Shown here one piece after another: positions 11,946-25,499 of a stretch of DNA of 64,000 nucleotides. Location of the stretch: positions 5,642,001 through 5,706,000 of the forward strand of contig JAQJZZ010000010.1 of the NCBI GenBank assembly GCA_030077755.1. Reading direction: 5' to 3'. The notes under the pieces are model-generated. The model did no database searches, was not told the DNA's origin, and saw only the letters and a program-made list of their open reading frames with translations. The position numbers and the translations under genes were made by a program. Position 1 is the first letter of the stretch. Each line of letters opens with the position of its first letter. The DNA comes from Filosporella fistucella (Eukaryota > Ascomycota > Leotiomycetes > Helotiales).

Positions 11946-12466
11946 GTGAAGCGGCAGTTGTGAAAATAGCGACCAGTTGGAAAGGAATAGGCGGGGACCA
12001 ACAAATCCGCCTCAACGACGGTACGATTCGAATTGACTAATACGAAAGCCTCACACGAAATATAGAAATCTATAATCACAGCAATCATCTCCGCTTGGTG
12101 TTATTCACAATTCCTTGCTTCAGGAGAGGAAAGCGGAGAGTGTGGCGGACTTTCCCAATCGGGTCGGGCTTCCTGACCCCGCCTTTTTTGGCTGGCTCTG
12201 GCTTAAAACTACCTACTAACTCTCACAGTATAGCCTTATTTCAAAATGTTGGTGTGAAAATTTTCTCTCATATTGCAAATCAAATCCTGATCCTTTCTAT
12301 GGGCACGAAGGTAAAGATACCAGTCTTAAAAATATCTTGTCTATCGGAGGAAACTCCATTTATATGCACTTAGTTTAGCATACCTGCTTTCAGTGCTCAA
12401 TATCCACATCGAAGTCATCACTCATCATATTAGGCCTCCCACTCCAATTCCTCGTCACATATTTCT
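11946..12466. other. Intergenic, no gene seen
   Basis: Between the 5' end of the transcription factor gene and the 3' end of the isomerase gene. No supported feature. Confidence 0.55.
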
Positions 12467-13972
12467 CTATCCATCCATTTCGATATTAAACATCAAATCC
12501 CCTTCCTTCTTACCCTTCTTCTCATCTACTTCCACCTTCCCCACAACCTCCCTACCCCACCTCTCTTTCAAAAGCATATCAAAACAAAACTTATCTCCCT
12601 TCTTTGGCACCTCCCCAAGCTCAGTAATGATAGCATCAATAAGGTCATGAGGCGTAACATCAAAAGCCGGATTCCACACATCAATAGTTTGGTCCGCAAT
12701 AGCTACCCTCTCACTTCTACTCGTATCAACTTTGCCATCTTTCCCTACTACTGCGCCAGTAATCTGCGTAAGTTCCTCTTTGCGACGATCTTCAATCACA
12801 ATCTCGTCCCCGGTTTGCGTTTCCAGATCGATACTTGTTGTCGGAGCGGCGACGACAAATTTGATGCCATGGGCTCGTGCTAGGACGGCAAGTTGGTAGG
12901 TACCTACTTTGTTTGCAGTGTCGCCGTTTCGCACTACTCTATCTGCACCAACAATTACGGCGGTGATATTCATCTTATCTTTCATTCGTTTGAAGAGGGT
13001 GCCTGCCATCGAATCGGTGATGAGAGTGGAGGGGATTGATTCGTAGGAAAGCTCGAAGGCTGTAAGGCGAGAACCTTGATTATATGGGCGGGTTTCGGTA
13101 CAGTAGGCATGAAGAAGATAGTTCATAGAATGTAGAGAACGGATTATGCCTAATGCTGTGCCGTGACCTGATGTTGCGAGACTTCTGTTTGTGGATAAAT
13201 GATTAGCATTTTGCGTTCAGTTCATATTTCTGGTCTGAAAAGAAGAGGAAATATGGCTTACCCAGTATTGCAATGCGTCAACACGCTTATCCGTCTATAA
13301 GTCCTATCCGGTAGCCCTTGCGTACCGGGTGGGCTTGTAGTAAAATATCTCAACTGATCTTCCTCCCCAACCTTCACATCAACAGGTTTCTGCAAAGCCC
13401 TCAGATACTCTGCCCCGTATCTGCCAATTCGCATATTCGTCTCCTTATCCTTCTCCAAGATAGCTTCTGCGGATTTTATGAATGCTTCTCGGATAGCAGC
13501 AGGAGAGGAATCGGAGGAAGAACTGGCTTGAAGAGTGATAGCCTTGAGGTTTTTGATGGCATTTCCAAGGTCAACTGCTGTCGGTCTGCTGGTAAAGAGA
13601 TAGTTGAGTTTGAAATTAATGTACTCGACTAATTGATGGCCTGTAGTAGCACCTATCTTAAATGAGTATAATACCAGTCTTCCAAGAATCAAAGATTCTC
13701 ACCATCTCTCTTATTCTCCAGTTCCACTGCAAGTGCTAAAGCCGCCACAATAGCAATTGCAGGTGCACCTATCCATATTTAGTTTTGATCCGCAGCTTGC
13801 ATTGAAGAATAATACCTCTGACTCTCATAGCCTTGATACACTCCCAAGCTTCCTCGCACGTCTCCACCGCATCGTAAATAAACTCATGTGGCAACCTCAA
13901 CTGATCCAACACCTCCAACTTTCCCCTCCGATACCTAATTGCCAACAAACCATTCTCCTTATCAGTAGCCAT
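12467..13972 (-). CDS. MRI1: Methylthioribose-1-phosphate isomerase
   Basis: Converts 5-methylthioribose-1-phosphate to 5-methylthioribulose-1-phosphate in the methionine salvage pathway. Four exons (13972-13816, 13768-13703, 13652-13262, 13184-12467) give 443 aa, slightly longer than yeast Mri1. Family landmarks: [13 protein letters not shown] near the N-terminus, [18 protein letters not shown] across intron 1, LTHCNTG (catalytic Cys) at the exon 3/4 junction and [18 protein letters not shown] with the catalytic Asp. The C-terminal part includes [16 protein letters not shown]. All three introns are phase-consistent and 47-77 nt long. Start ATG 13972 fits the family N-terminus. Confidence 0.95.
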
Positions 13973-15210
13973 CTCGTGCTTCAGCTACAACAAAGGTAGT
14001 AGCAAGTACGCAAAAACTATTATGCGAAAGTAGAAAATTAATGCCTCGTAGATAAAGAATTGGGTGGGTTTAAGTTGAGAAAGTTGGTCCAAAAAAGCAA
14101 AAACAGTCTTTTTTGAGCGGTGAACAATGGCAGAATGGAGCCCTCTTACTGCTTCCAGATAGGCGTAATTCTGTCGAATCAACCCCTCTCGTGGTCGGAG
14201 ATTTATCCGGGGGGCATCCATCATATTGATTTGGGCTTCACAAATGACAGATTCCATAGCACAGTCTCTCAGGTAAGCCAGTTTTCATTCATTGTTCGTG
14301 ATCAGAAACATACAGTGCAAGTGGAAATGCTGTACATACTAGTAAGCATTATAACATATGCCTCTTCACAAACGCGGGGTATTGTCTTGTGTTGCCTGAC
14401 GTAGGAGGCTCCAGTCAATATGTTTCTGTCTTTCGAGAAATATCTAGATGTCTCATACAGCCCCTCTCATGGTAACACAAGACAAGCAAGCCAAAACGTA
14501 TAAAAAAAGGCCTCTCATTTAACCCTCTTACTACCAATTCTATCTCACCTTCCTCATAAACTTTCCACCGTCTCATCTTCCACCGTGACGTCACTCCTCA
14601 AACATTCTATTTTGACTTTTTCGACTTTTCCGTCACCATTCTTTTGGTGCTGAGAGTGTCCATGTTGCAAGTGTAACCGAGAGCATAGAAAGCTGAAGTG
14701 GCCTGATTTTGAACCAAAGGCAGATGGAGTGGTCTGATTATGCTCATAATTGGGCGCCCGCCAATCAAGTCACTTTTGAGAATCACAAAGACAACACTTC
14801 CAGCTTGGAGACCATTATTCAACATTGCCCCACTTTCCAAACTCTCCTGATCATTAACTTACCACACTGGCTATCAAGTGATTTTAATTCAGATTAATTG
14901 AGAAAACCAGGTATTGTTTTCTGCTTTGAGCAATCATATATTCATTTCATACATTTTTTTTAACACTGAACAACACGAGCTATTTCCACAAAGGAGGTAG
15001 CCAAAATAAAACTTTGGGGGAATCTCTTCGTAACATTCATTTGGCTCCAACCATCCACCGAAACTCCGATGCGCCATAGCCAGATGATAGCGCCTACCAT
15101 GTCTACCATAGACGCCGTTTCGGTATGTATATACTTGCCCATTAAGAAAGGTAACCGTCTTCATGTACCGACGGCGACCTTGACAATAAGGTACATCTCG
15201 AATGGGATAT
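13973..15210. other. Intergenic, no gene seen
   Basis: Promoter region of MRI1 and 3' region of the HMG-box gene. Frames of 60-95 codons occur on both strands without domains. Confidence 0.6.
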
Positions 15211-16852
15211 TCAAGAGCTGCGTCGCATCCCGCTGCTTTGATTTACGATCTCTCCAGCTCTGATCAAGGCACTGACGGGATCTAGGTTATCGTCTGCTGA
15301 TGTTATAACCATGTCTCGAATTCTGGGGTCTGATAGATCAGTGCGTGTGCTTTGTGAAGGATTAGCTTGATATCCACGATTTTGCTGTGTCGACGCTGGA
15401 AAATCAACAATGCATCGATTGCCTAGGACAAAGGTTAACGATTGTCATAGTATACACCAACGAGAATGGACAGAAGTGCTACATACCACTTGGAGACTGC
15501 TGCATGCCCATTGTAGTAGTCTGTGGGGACATCGAAGAAGGCCTCAGAGGTGGAAGCTGGTTTTCAAAAGACTTCTGACTATATAGGGCAGGAATAGGAA
15601 GAGCTCGATCGAAAGGAGGTTCCATTGGAGTACGCGGAGTGAAGTAAGAAGAAGACGCAGTGCTGGCAGACGACGTAGTTGACCGGTTTGTCGACTCCGA
15701 TTGCAACAATGGTGGAGGATGACTCTGTCCAGTCCGATGCGAGTGCTGTTGCGAGCCTGTGAGGTTTAGAGCGTTCGCATGGTGGTTCCCTTGGTAATTG
15801 GAATGGCCTCCTTCAACACTTGAGATACGAGGTAACTGCTGAACGGGAGGAGCAACAGATTCATCATTTCGACTATCCCTCCATGGGAGTGAAGGGTGGC
15901 CACCAGCAAATATCGAATCTCGATACCCAGGTAGAGTGATTGGAGACGTTAAGCTTGGTGATCCTTGAGGGTTTCTGGGTAACACATTGATAGCCATTTT
16001 TGGAGCTGATTGTGGGGATCGCTGTGTTTCCGAAACCCATTGGCCAGCTACAGATGCGGACGACTCTAGACGGCCTCGATTGATTGGTGTATCGCCTCCA
16101 TGTTGGCTTGCACCACTGCTGCCAGTTCCACTACTACCATGAGCCTCGAGCTTTGGACGTTTAGAGCTCTCTGTCTCGGGTACTGCACAGTGTTAAAGCC
16201 TGATGCACTGAGCACAGAAGATAGAATTACCTTGAGGGGGATTTGAATGCCTGGCTTTGAAGTCGGCAAGGTACTGTGAGTACTCTCGATATCTTTCAGT
16301 TTTCTTGTACTCTGTAAGCTCGTTGTTATATCTTTCCTTGTCTGAGAACGCCTGCTGCTCATATGGTTCTTTTTCAGCAGGCGAGAGGTTCTGCCAGTTT
16401 TCTCCTACAAGCTTTGCAATCTCTGTGAATGAGAGGTTCCGTCCCTTGAGCTCTTCACGCATTTTGTTAGAGAATATTACATATGCTGATGGTGGTCTCT
16501 CGGGTGCGTTCTCGTCCGGCTTTGGGTGTCTTCTATATTTGCGTTTCGCTCCATGACTGCCTCCGCTAGCATCCTTGTTGTCTGTCTTGACTACAATCTT
16601 TTGTTCATCGGGTTGCCTTTCGTCCGTAGGTGTATTTCGAGGGGATGCTAGTGCTCGATCCGAGGAAAGCCCCCTGGAATTTGCGATTTTTCGTTGGAGT
16701 TTCCTTCGATGACCAAGTTTGACACCCAGAGCATCAAAATCCGATTCTGTAATATCTAAGATCGTGTCCCAAGTATCGAAACCTTGCTCAAGGAAGTCCT
16801 GCAGGTATTGAGAGATACCCAGCTCCGCAAAGATGTCCCCCAATTCAGTCAT
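15211..16852 (-). CDS. SAM-like plus HMG-box chromatin protein
   Basis: Three exons (16852-16231, 16182-15487, 15422-15211) encode 509 aa. Residues 1-65 resemble a SAM domain (LGISQYLQDFLEQGFDTWDT, then DFDALGVKLGHRRKLQRKIA). An Nhp6-like HMG box lies at about 115-190: RPPSAYVIFSNKMREELK, IAKLVGENWQNLSPAEKEPY. The remainder is low-complexity Ser/Pro/His/Gln sequence. A short conserved-looking tail (DPVSALIRAGEIVNQ) is only recovered when exon 3 is added; otherwise the frame ends at the donor. HMG boxes bend DNA, and SAM domains oligomerise. Likely a nuclear regulator of unknown targets. A gene-free stretch of 5.1 kb lies upstream. Confidence 0.88.
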
Positions 16853-19800
16853 ACAGTAGGTGGTCTGGAAGTTGCCCAGAAGCCTAACTTCGTTATAAGT
16901 TTTTTCGAAGTCTTCTGACCTCTTGGGGAGCCGTCGAGCTCTCTAGCTGGTCGGATTGAAAGCTCGATGTGGGGACTGTCGATGGTGTGTTGGTATAATT
17001 GCTGTAAGTTTCGCAGATATAGTTTTCTCGATTCGTGTATCGAGATCTGATTTGGTGGGGGTTCATTGATCTCTGGAGCGCCGTGTCAAAGAACTTTGGT
17101 CGACATCAAACTATGAGGTGCCAACGGAAGGAGCGAGGAAACCGCTGACGTTCGGATTAAGTATCTGACTTGCTCCAATATTCAAAGCCCCAGTAGTTTT
17201 AAATTCGCAAGCACCGTTCAGTGTGATGGGCGATCAAGTTGAATAAGTATAGGGGAGTGTATCTGCCAGTGGTGGTCGAGCTTGTCTTCACTTTGGTGTC
17301 GAGACGAGGAGGCGATGATACTTGCAAATTATTAGATTGGGCAGACTGCAAGAGTGATGAGTTTGACAGGATCATGATCTGGATCAGGGCAAAACAATGT
17401 GGGGAGTGACGGAAGGTGTAAGTACCTTCAAGTTGTAGAGGTCCACGCTTAAGACAGCTCAGGTGAAGATCATCCGAGAGGCTGGATGTGGTCTAGACTA
17501 GACAAGATCTCGATGGACAGTGGTGTTCTTGACTGCTCAATTCGGCGCCCGTTATATGGTACCGGTAGGTCAGGTAGGGTGGGTGAAATTCTTGATGTAT
17601 GGTATTGTGTGTCTTGGAGAGATTCAATGGTCAAGTAGATTGGTGAATTGTCGGCTGATACCGAATATATTCCAGATGGATGCGGAAGGAAGAGTGGAAT
17701 CAGAAAGGCTATGCTGTTTCGAGTAGTGGACCTAAATGAATAAAAGCAAGTAACAAAGAATTTACAACACAAGGAAGAGAAAAGGCGTCCGTGTATGCTG
17801 CCTGGGTGTACGCTTGGGAAGAAGAAAGGAAGGGAGAGGAACCACAAGGCGAGGCTTGTTGACGCTGACTAGTGAAGAATTGCCATCATACAGTAGGGTG
17901 TGGAGGAGGATTTGGGTCGAGTCAAGTCGAGTCGAATTAGGAGGTAGGTTGAGTAGGCCTGCGAAGTACTAGGTCAGAATTGGGGAGAAAATTCGATTCG
18001 ATCGAGTCCCACAAGGCGGCCACTTGGCCACAGCGAGCCACAGGGGCAGATTGGGGGTTAGGCTGGGGTTGAGACTTGGGGTAAAGAGGTAAAGAGGAGG
18101 GTAATAAGGGCAAAAGAGGGCAGGCATGGGCAAGGGAGTATCGTTTTGCAGAAGACGAGAATAAGTCGCATCGAAAAATCCTGTGTAGGTACGGAACCAC
18201 TATGAAGGTAACGGAGGTGAACAATGGGCATCTGAATTGCCATTGCATGTGCGAGCAGGATTGAAGAGATGAGATGGGATGGGACGAGATGAGATGTGAC
18301 AGAAAGCTCCATGAAATTCCGTTCGGCATGCCGGATTAGCCAGTCGTCGCAGTTGCGTTGATAAGGTCCTGTCGTGCCCTGTCCTGTTCTTACTCCATTT
18401 TTGGGTCAAAGTGGGTTATGCAGGAGTATCGAAGAAATGAGGTATGCAAGTAATAAGTTACTCTGTAACTGGGCAATCAAGTACAGTATTGGTGTGGTGT
18501 GGATTGAGAGGGAAGGAAAAGAAAGGGACCTACTGTACCTCTGTACTCGAAGCAACGCCATGGTCGCCATGGTACTCTCCGCTCTGTACCGAGAGGAGAC
18601 ACCGCAGACTCCACTGGCTACTGAAAACACAGCCCGAACGAGGCAAAATGAATTCGCACTGGCCCACTGTGAACCACGAACCGCGAACCAGCAAAACCTA
18701 AATCATTCGAATTCCCGATCTCACATCTGCATCTCGATTCGCGACCCGAGGAGGCAAACCCCATAAGGGCAATTTACAATTATGCGTCCGGATATCCAGG
18801 TGCCTACTGTAGGTCATACTAATCTACCTCGACCCTACGTACTGTACGAACAAAGAAACTTGAGGTCACTTTCCGTCTTCACAAACACTACCTACCCAGG
18901 TACTCGTCCAAATACATCGTAATTATGTACCTTCCTTCTGCCACCTACTAATCTAGCTCTCGTCTACCTACATATTTATTCGTAGTCTACGACAAAACCC
19001 TTTAGATCTGGAGACACCTCGGTGCCGGAGATCCCTCCGGGTCAATTACGCCTTGATAGCTCAGTCCGAGAGAACAATTATAGAAAATATATATTGCCTG
19101 CCGTCTATACACTCGAGGCTGCTCAGCGAGACTCATGCTCGAATAAGCTACTCTGTTGCTCCACTGAACGCCGTCTATAGGGTCCCAAATATTCAAAATC
19201 AAGGGGCTCCGAGAAGCCTAAACTGACCATATGCCTTGGCAACATCCGATCAGATCACAAATTCGATGATCTTGATCACCGGTTTCCTGCCATGCCGAAC
19301 CATGAAGGCAGTACGGTAAACCACATGTTCCATGCGGCAATGTGGTTGCACTTGACACATCCGCAACCGTGTCGATACCATTGATTCCCACTGACTGTGT
19401 ACCAAAGTCTTTTCTCCTCTGCGAAGGTGTCTGCTATGGTTGACAAGTGCGATGAAGCAATGCGATAATTAGCGTGGACTAGCAGCGATGGTCTCGTTGT
19501 CACCGACGGGGTTTAAAGCTTCACACATTAATTGTAGGAGTCTTCTTGCCTGACTCAAACTGTTTGGTTTCCACCCTGACCTCAGCATCATATCGAATTC
19601 TTCCGAAACATGGGAAAGAGAGGATGGTCCGATTACCAGGAGCCCAATTCGATACGCGAAGGGACAACGAATTACCAATGGGACGGCAAGCCCTTCGTTA
19701 CATATGATGACAGAGGCACTCCGGTTCACATTCACATCATCTTCGAGGTCAGACATGGCGACCATGTTGCTGGTTTGACAGTCACACACGGCTACTGCCC

Positions 19801-22002
19801 GAATCCTGCCCAATACGGAGGTACACATGGTACAAGATCTACTTCGGACAATCTGCAGCAAAATACCGACTTGTAGCTTGTTTTGGCACTCGGCCCACTC
19901 ACAATTAGTAGCCCAAAATTGCTTCACGATCTCGATGTGACATACAAAATCACGATGGCCATCCTTTTTTTTCCGCGCAGAACGGAGAGTCGAGCGTATT
20001 TCGAGCCCGAAACCCGGTACTTCTCTTTTGTGGTGTCATGCAGAGATGCCGATGTAATAATTAAGTTGGGCCTACCCCTCCCAGTCCAGAAACAGGCTTC
20101 CGGTGCCAACAAGTGCGGTCAGTGTTACACGTGAGGTCACATTCATTCCTCGAGGCTTTCCTTTGAATTCATGATGAATTCCGATAAATCAAGATCCTGG
20201 GGGCCAGGCATCATGCAGCGTAGTGGATAACTAGAGATTGCCACACTCTCTCGCCTCTTCCTTACATGCTTCTAGTACCTATCATTGATCATTCTCTACT
20301 TTACCTCTCTGGACGACGTTTTAACATCCCATAGGCCAAGCGCAACAGTGCAGATGGTAAGTGCGTCTTGGAAAATGACCGGAGGTGTCAACGTTCTAAA
20401 TTGAGTGTACACATTCGCCTGCATCATTTAAGCAGGTTCCATTTCGGCTCAACGCTATATTTGCTTCTCTTCGATTGCCATTTCACTTGAATGTATTTAT
20501 GGGAATTTGATGGAATTGGTTTTAATCTCGATAGGTTTTCCAAAATCCTTCCTAGTTTTGTGTTCTATATAGTACAATTTCGATATTCTCTTGACATTTT
20601 CAAGATTCAAAGTCCTGGAAGTATATTCTCGCGTGGAGAACCTGCCTGCCCTGCTCTACTAGCCTTGACTTAAATTCTGATGATCCTGATTACTTTTCGG
20701 TGTGCAGGAAAGCTCTTGCTGTATTGACCCTGGCAGATAGCAAAGATATCCAAGGAAGACGGGCAAGCACTATTCCAATCCGAAAGCACGGCACAGTGAA
20801 GGCGAAAGGCTGGGGACCTTGCGTATTTCGATTCACATTCGCTTCCTTTTGCACGCGTCGATGGGTTGGTAGACCACCATAATGATATTTGTCACAGGAG
20901 CAATCTCGAGGATAACCTCGCGTTGGTAGAAGCTTCCAAGACAATACTGTTACTGTAGATACAACAAACAGGCTCATACGATGCCCCAGTACACTTCCAG
21001 CCTATGGGGCAGCGAATGCAAGCTTTGTAACATTGCTGCCAACGTTGTCGAACGGTCTAGACAATAGCACCATGAATAAACACGATACCCCAGAATGGGC
21101 ATTGGCCAGACAAGATAATCACGGGGCAATCCCTCATTTTCCAAACCTGAGAACAGCATCTCCGGGTGTCTGTATCTAAACAATATACCAGACAGCTAGA
21201 CTTTCTCATCAGATGGCATGTCAGCTGTGGAAATGCAATCATTGACCTCTAGCATCGATTGCAGTAATCACATAGCCCCACATCTAAGTAATGACTGGGG
21301 TTTAGTATTCGTCCTTGTGTAGATATCATTTCAAAAGGCTTCTTGCAATATGTTTGAAGAACCCAACCGAAGCTACTCTGTCATGAAAGTATGGAAGAAC
21401 CTCAAAGGAATAGAGTTTGATATCACGTGTGTCAGTACCATGCGAACTCATCGTGTCAAACAGAAGTTCTCTGACCAGGAACTTGGGACGGGCGACGGAA
21501 TAAAAAATGACTTTGCTTGAAAGAGAAAGAAAATAAGAGTCATGCATGAGACATGGGGAAAGGGAGTAGCAAGGCATTGTAAATAATACAAATTGGATCA
21601 GATTAGGCATTTTCAATGCAAGGGCACTCAAAACCGACTCGACTAGGGTGGACTGCAACCGCTATGCTCACACGCCCCGCACCCACTCGCACTTGTGACA
21701 ATACCTACAAGAACAACTTCATGAATACACACCCACCTGACCTTCCAGACTGCAACCATCACCACAGCCCAGACACTAGGAGAAGAACCACCTCTCGTAT
21801 CCAGCAACTCCAGTACTTTCTTTAGAGAAGAACAATCTTTCGTCCCTTGGAACGAACCACACGCAACAACAACTCTCTCCTCGCCTCACCTCACTCTTCT
21901 TGCTCTTTCAATTCATCCATCCGCCCATCCTATGACCTCGCACCGGACCTTTGTCTCCCTCAGAAATTGTTAAGTCGACACTCGAAGCTCTAGCCCGCAG
22001 AA
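16853..22002. other. 5.1-kb gene-poor stretch upstream of the SAM/HMG gene
   Basis: No frame here has a recognisable domain. The longest (19469-19927, minus, 152 codons; 17470-17847, minus, 125 codons; 18374-18766, plus, 130 codons) overlap other open frames and are not called. Purine-rich GATGAG/GATGGG runs occur at about 18265-18300. The TACTGTA word recurs near 18530, 18800 and 18840. It may contain long promoter or 5' leader sequence, or non-coding transcripts, but nothing can be shown. Confidence 0.5.
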
Positions 22003-23006
22003 ATGGCCTCATCTCACTCCTTATCGAAAGATGCCCTTGCAAATCCTCGAGACTCAGAATCCGATTTAGCGCAGGTACGTATCACCCCATCTCATTCGCA
22101 TTTTCTCACGATGGAGGACCAAGTCCGTATTGAGATGGCGGTCACAATCCCTGTCTCTTAGATTATACTTTTCTCATTTCCCTTTGCCGCTGCCACTCAA
22201 CATGCGCTTTCTTGGGCGCGGCTCAGTCCCAGACTCCCACTTTGCACATTCCCATGTTCAATTATCGAACCACTTCTTCATAACATCTGGGGGTGCGTAG
22301 GGTCGCTGGAAGTCTCACTAACGCCACAATTGTTCTAGGCCTGGGCCGAAATCGTAAAGTACGTGCACGAAAACGAACAATGCCATTAATCAGATCAGGG
22401 TCTTCCCCATTATCATCCGCCAGGCACGATTCTGTTATTGCAATTCGAAGGCACAGCTGCATTGCTGATGCATTATTCACATGTCCTTTTGTCCTCTAGT
22501 GGGGGTTTACTTGATGTGTTTCCGCGGAAAGCTGCTGTTGGATGTACCTCTGTATTTCGTGGTCTGCAGAGTTTGCATGATTTTTTTGAAGAGGTCGAGT
22601 GACCTAACGTTGAGTATTCTCCAGATCTTCTGCACGGCCACTTTTCATCGAGATCTTAGAGGTCCTTGATGTGGGTCCGAGGCTAGGGTTTGATGCTTAC
22701 CGCCATCAAGTCAGAGGAGTGCCGGGATCTAGACCACTCTCTAACTATAAGTGTTCACAAGTCCTTTATTGAGTGTTACGATAATTTCGACCTGATAGCT
22801 ACTCTGTTTTAAGTCGAGACCGTCGCTGACCGCTGTGACTTGGGTATAGGGGTGAGAAGACTGCACAGGCTCTAGAATCGCGTCTTACGAGTATGGAGAA
22901 GAAAATTGAGGACTTGTTGGCAAGCTTCCCAGAAGAGCAGAGGAACATGGTGGAAGAGAGTACTAGCAATAAGCGTGAAGCTTCTGAGAAGGCACCTCAG
23001 AAATAG
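22003..23006 (+). CDS. Small helical protein, three exons with a 20-nt middle exon
   Basis: Exon 1 (22003-22074) starts MASSHSLSKD and ends with a perfect GCAG/GTACGT donor. Exon 2 (22339-22358) is only 20 nt, AWAEIVK. Exon 3 (22850-23006) encodes GEKTAQALESRLTSMEKKIE followed by DLLASFPEEQ and an acidic-basic tail, ending TAG. The phases join exactly to 82 aa. Exon 3 looks like a short amphipathic or coiled-coil helix (heptad-like Leu/Met/Ile). A pyrimidine-rich leader precedes the ATG. I do not recognise the family. Introns are 264 and 491 nt, long for this window, so an additional small exon cannot be excluded. Confidence 0.6.
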
Positions 23007-25499
23007 GGGTCGCGTGTCGTGATGTTGGAATGACCATTTAGACTAAATGAGACTTTGAGATAGAGGTTTTCATCACGGTGAAAGATCACAAGAGGGACGC
23101 TTCACAGCGGGATTGGACAAATGTCAGATACGTTCAGATTGAGCTCTTCACGGAGAGCATTGGTCTGGGCTCCGCTGCTTCCGCTTCCGATCATTTGCAT
23201 TCGCCCGACCGTCTTTCTCGTTGTCAAAAACCTTATTCGAACTTCTCAGCACATTCTGTAAACATCTCCCCGTTCATTTCTCTATGCCTCAATCAAACCC
23301 CCTTGCCGTTGCTCTCTCTTTCTCCGCAGAGTGTCGACCTACACAGTCTACATCGAAGGGGATACAGAGAAACTCCAAGAAACAAACTTCATTCCACATT
23401 CTTGCTTCCAGAGCTCTCTGTCCTTCCACGAAGTCAATTTCGCGGCAACGGACTCACCACCAATTCCAAATCCATGGTACGAACCTGTACCTGGGATTTT
23501 AGAACATGTAATTGCCTGCCCTCAAAATGTCCGACACGGTAAACATAACGGGTTCCTTGGCCCTTAGCTACAGCTTGGTCTGCTAAAAGCACCGGTACGT
23601 ACTGTATGTACAGTACATATTTATCTGGCATCGGGGGCCGCCTTCATCCCCAGTCGCATTTTGGAAATGCCATATGCGCGTCATATTCACCATTTCAACC
23701 ACGGAGAGGTTTTCACGTAGGTTTTAGCTGCACCGTCTTTGGGTCTTGACTGTGAAATCGATCGTAAGTACGCTGTGCATATCAATCAGATAGTCACTAC
23801 TAACGCAGCAGCGACATTCATCACTAGTGCACTATGGTCAAATTCGACGGTCTAGAATAAGAAAAGACTCGCGGCTATCGAGCTATGTCAAGATAGGCCG
23901 AGAGTACATCATTAGCAGCTGAATTCGCCCTCTCAAACTAATTTTCAAGGTTCTGGACTGAAGTCATACATAGCGACGAATCTCCATCCCAGCGCTGATG
24001 CGGAATTGTAAATCCCATGCACAAACAACCGGGAATAATTGATAGCTTTCAAAGTCGATTCGCCCTTGCCGTCCACTTCAGCAAACCAGACTACTACTAC
24101 CATAGCTAGGGCCCATGAGATCTACATCTGTCAAGTAGATTCTAGCTCACAATGACACTCGTTCCACTCCCCTGTATCAAAATCCAATCTCTCAAGTACC
24201 GTACCGTACCGGATCTCGGATCTCATCGCCGATGCGACTGAGATTTCCATGGTGGAAATAAATTCCTTACCGTATCTTATGAAAACAATGGGCTATAATC
24301 GGACCGCATGACAACCGCATTATGGCAGAAACGTAGGTTTAGTTTCTGTACTCAAATTGAGTTCCATAATTAAGACTTGGATGGTTGGGTAGGATGACTG
24401 ATGAAGATCGAACGCATCGCCGATGAGGGTGGGAATCTTGTTGAGAAGCCAGGCTAGTGGGATTGATTGGTGTTCAGGTGAGAGATCCGAACGTTAGGTT
24501 ACCTATGAACTTCTAGCTTGTATACTAGCCATCCCCCGTGTACATTTGACTACTACACTAAGATACAGAAATAAAATACAAAGCCCGGATTTACCCTCTC
24601 TCCTTGTCGATCCTATTTGTTTTAAAACGAAGCTAGAAACGGAAATTTTGTTCTAGTTCTCAACTCAATCTCTCCTCTCCCTGCACTGCTGAAGTCGTTG
24701 CAACTCTATTGATGGAACGTAGAGAGGTCTGTCTGTGCTAGTGACTTACCCACATAGGAAAATGAATCTCACATCTCAATGTGACAGCGGGGTAGGAGTT
24801 CGGGTCTGCGAATGGTTCTTTTTGGATATGAACTTGAGTTTGAGAGATGTTTGTATTGTGAAGTAGGGTTGTGATATTTTGTTAGATGGATGGATCGGTG
24901 CTATGCTTATCTAGGAGTTGGGACGGGAGGTGTAATGATATAACAGTCATATTGCCTGGGTTTCTTAGCTAATCACCTATGAACTCTTGGACTTTGACAG
25001 TACTGTACATTCTCCTAGATATTTTCCCTTGATATTTAGTACTCGAGTCAAGCAGGAGAATAGGGATTTGAGAAAATTCAAACAGATTATGCTTTCTTCG
25101 TTTGAGCTTTCTTTCTCATCATGAGCTATACTTAATTGCATTTCCAGGAAGACAGGATCTAAGTATTCTGCACTTACTTCATTAAGATGGTTTCTGTTTT
25201 CAATTGATTAAGTTGGTAAGATTCACTGTACTATCTCACGCTGAAGCTTGGATCTTGCTGGCTTTGCTGGAATATAAGTAAGGTAGTGAAAGATGGCATT
25301 CAATCAATAGACAAACTAATATCAGGTGATAACATTCAAGAACATCCATTATGCATTTCTATTCTTCAGACGCCTCGGGTATGCATCTATCCTACTCCAA
25401 TACCATGTTTCATACAATAATCCAACCATGATCCTGTATACGCAATGCAATCCCAACCATCGCTATGCTGAACTCCCTTTCTTGAAATCATACGATCAA
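23007..25499. other. 2.5-kb gene-free stretch
   Basis: No supported gene; overlapping frames at 23078-23567 lack domains. Small sequence oddities: a hairpin palindrome GTACTGTA-TG-TACAGTAC at 23599-23616, three tandem GTACC units at 24196-24210 followed by GGATCTC twice, and ACAGTACTGT at 24997-25006. Confidence 0.55.

Noticed and set aside
17470..17847. 125-codon minus-strand frame
   Set aside because: Ser/Phe-rich composition typical of chance frames in pyrimidine-rich DNA.
19469..19927. 152-codon minus-strand frame and overlapping 88-codon plus-strand frame
   Set aside because: Mutually overlapping, Cys-rich without pattern, no recognisable domain or splice support.
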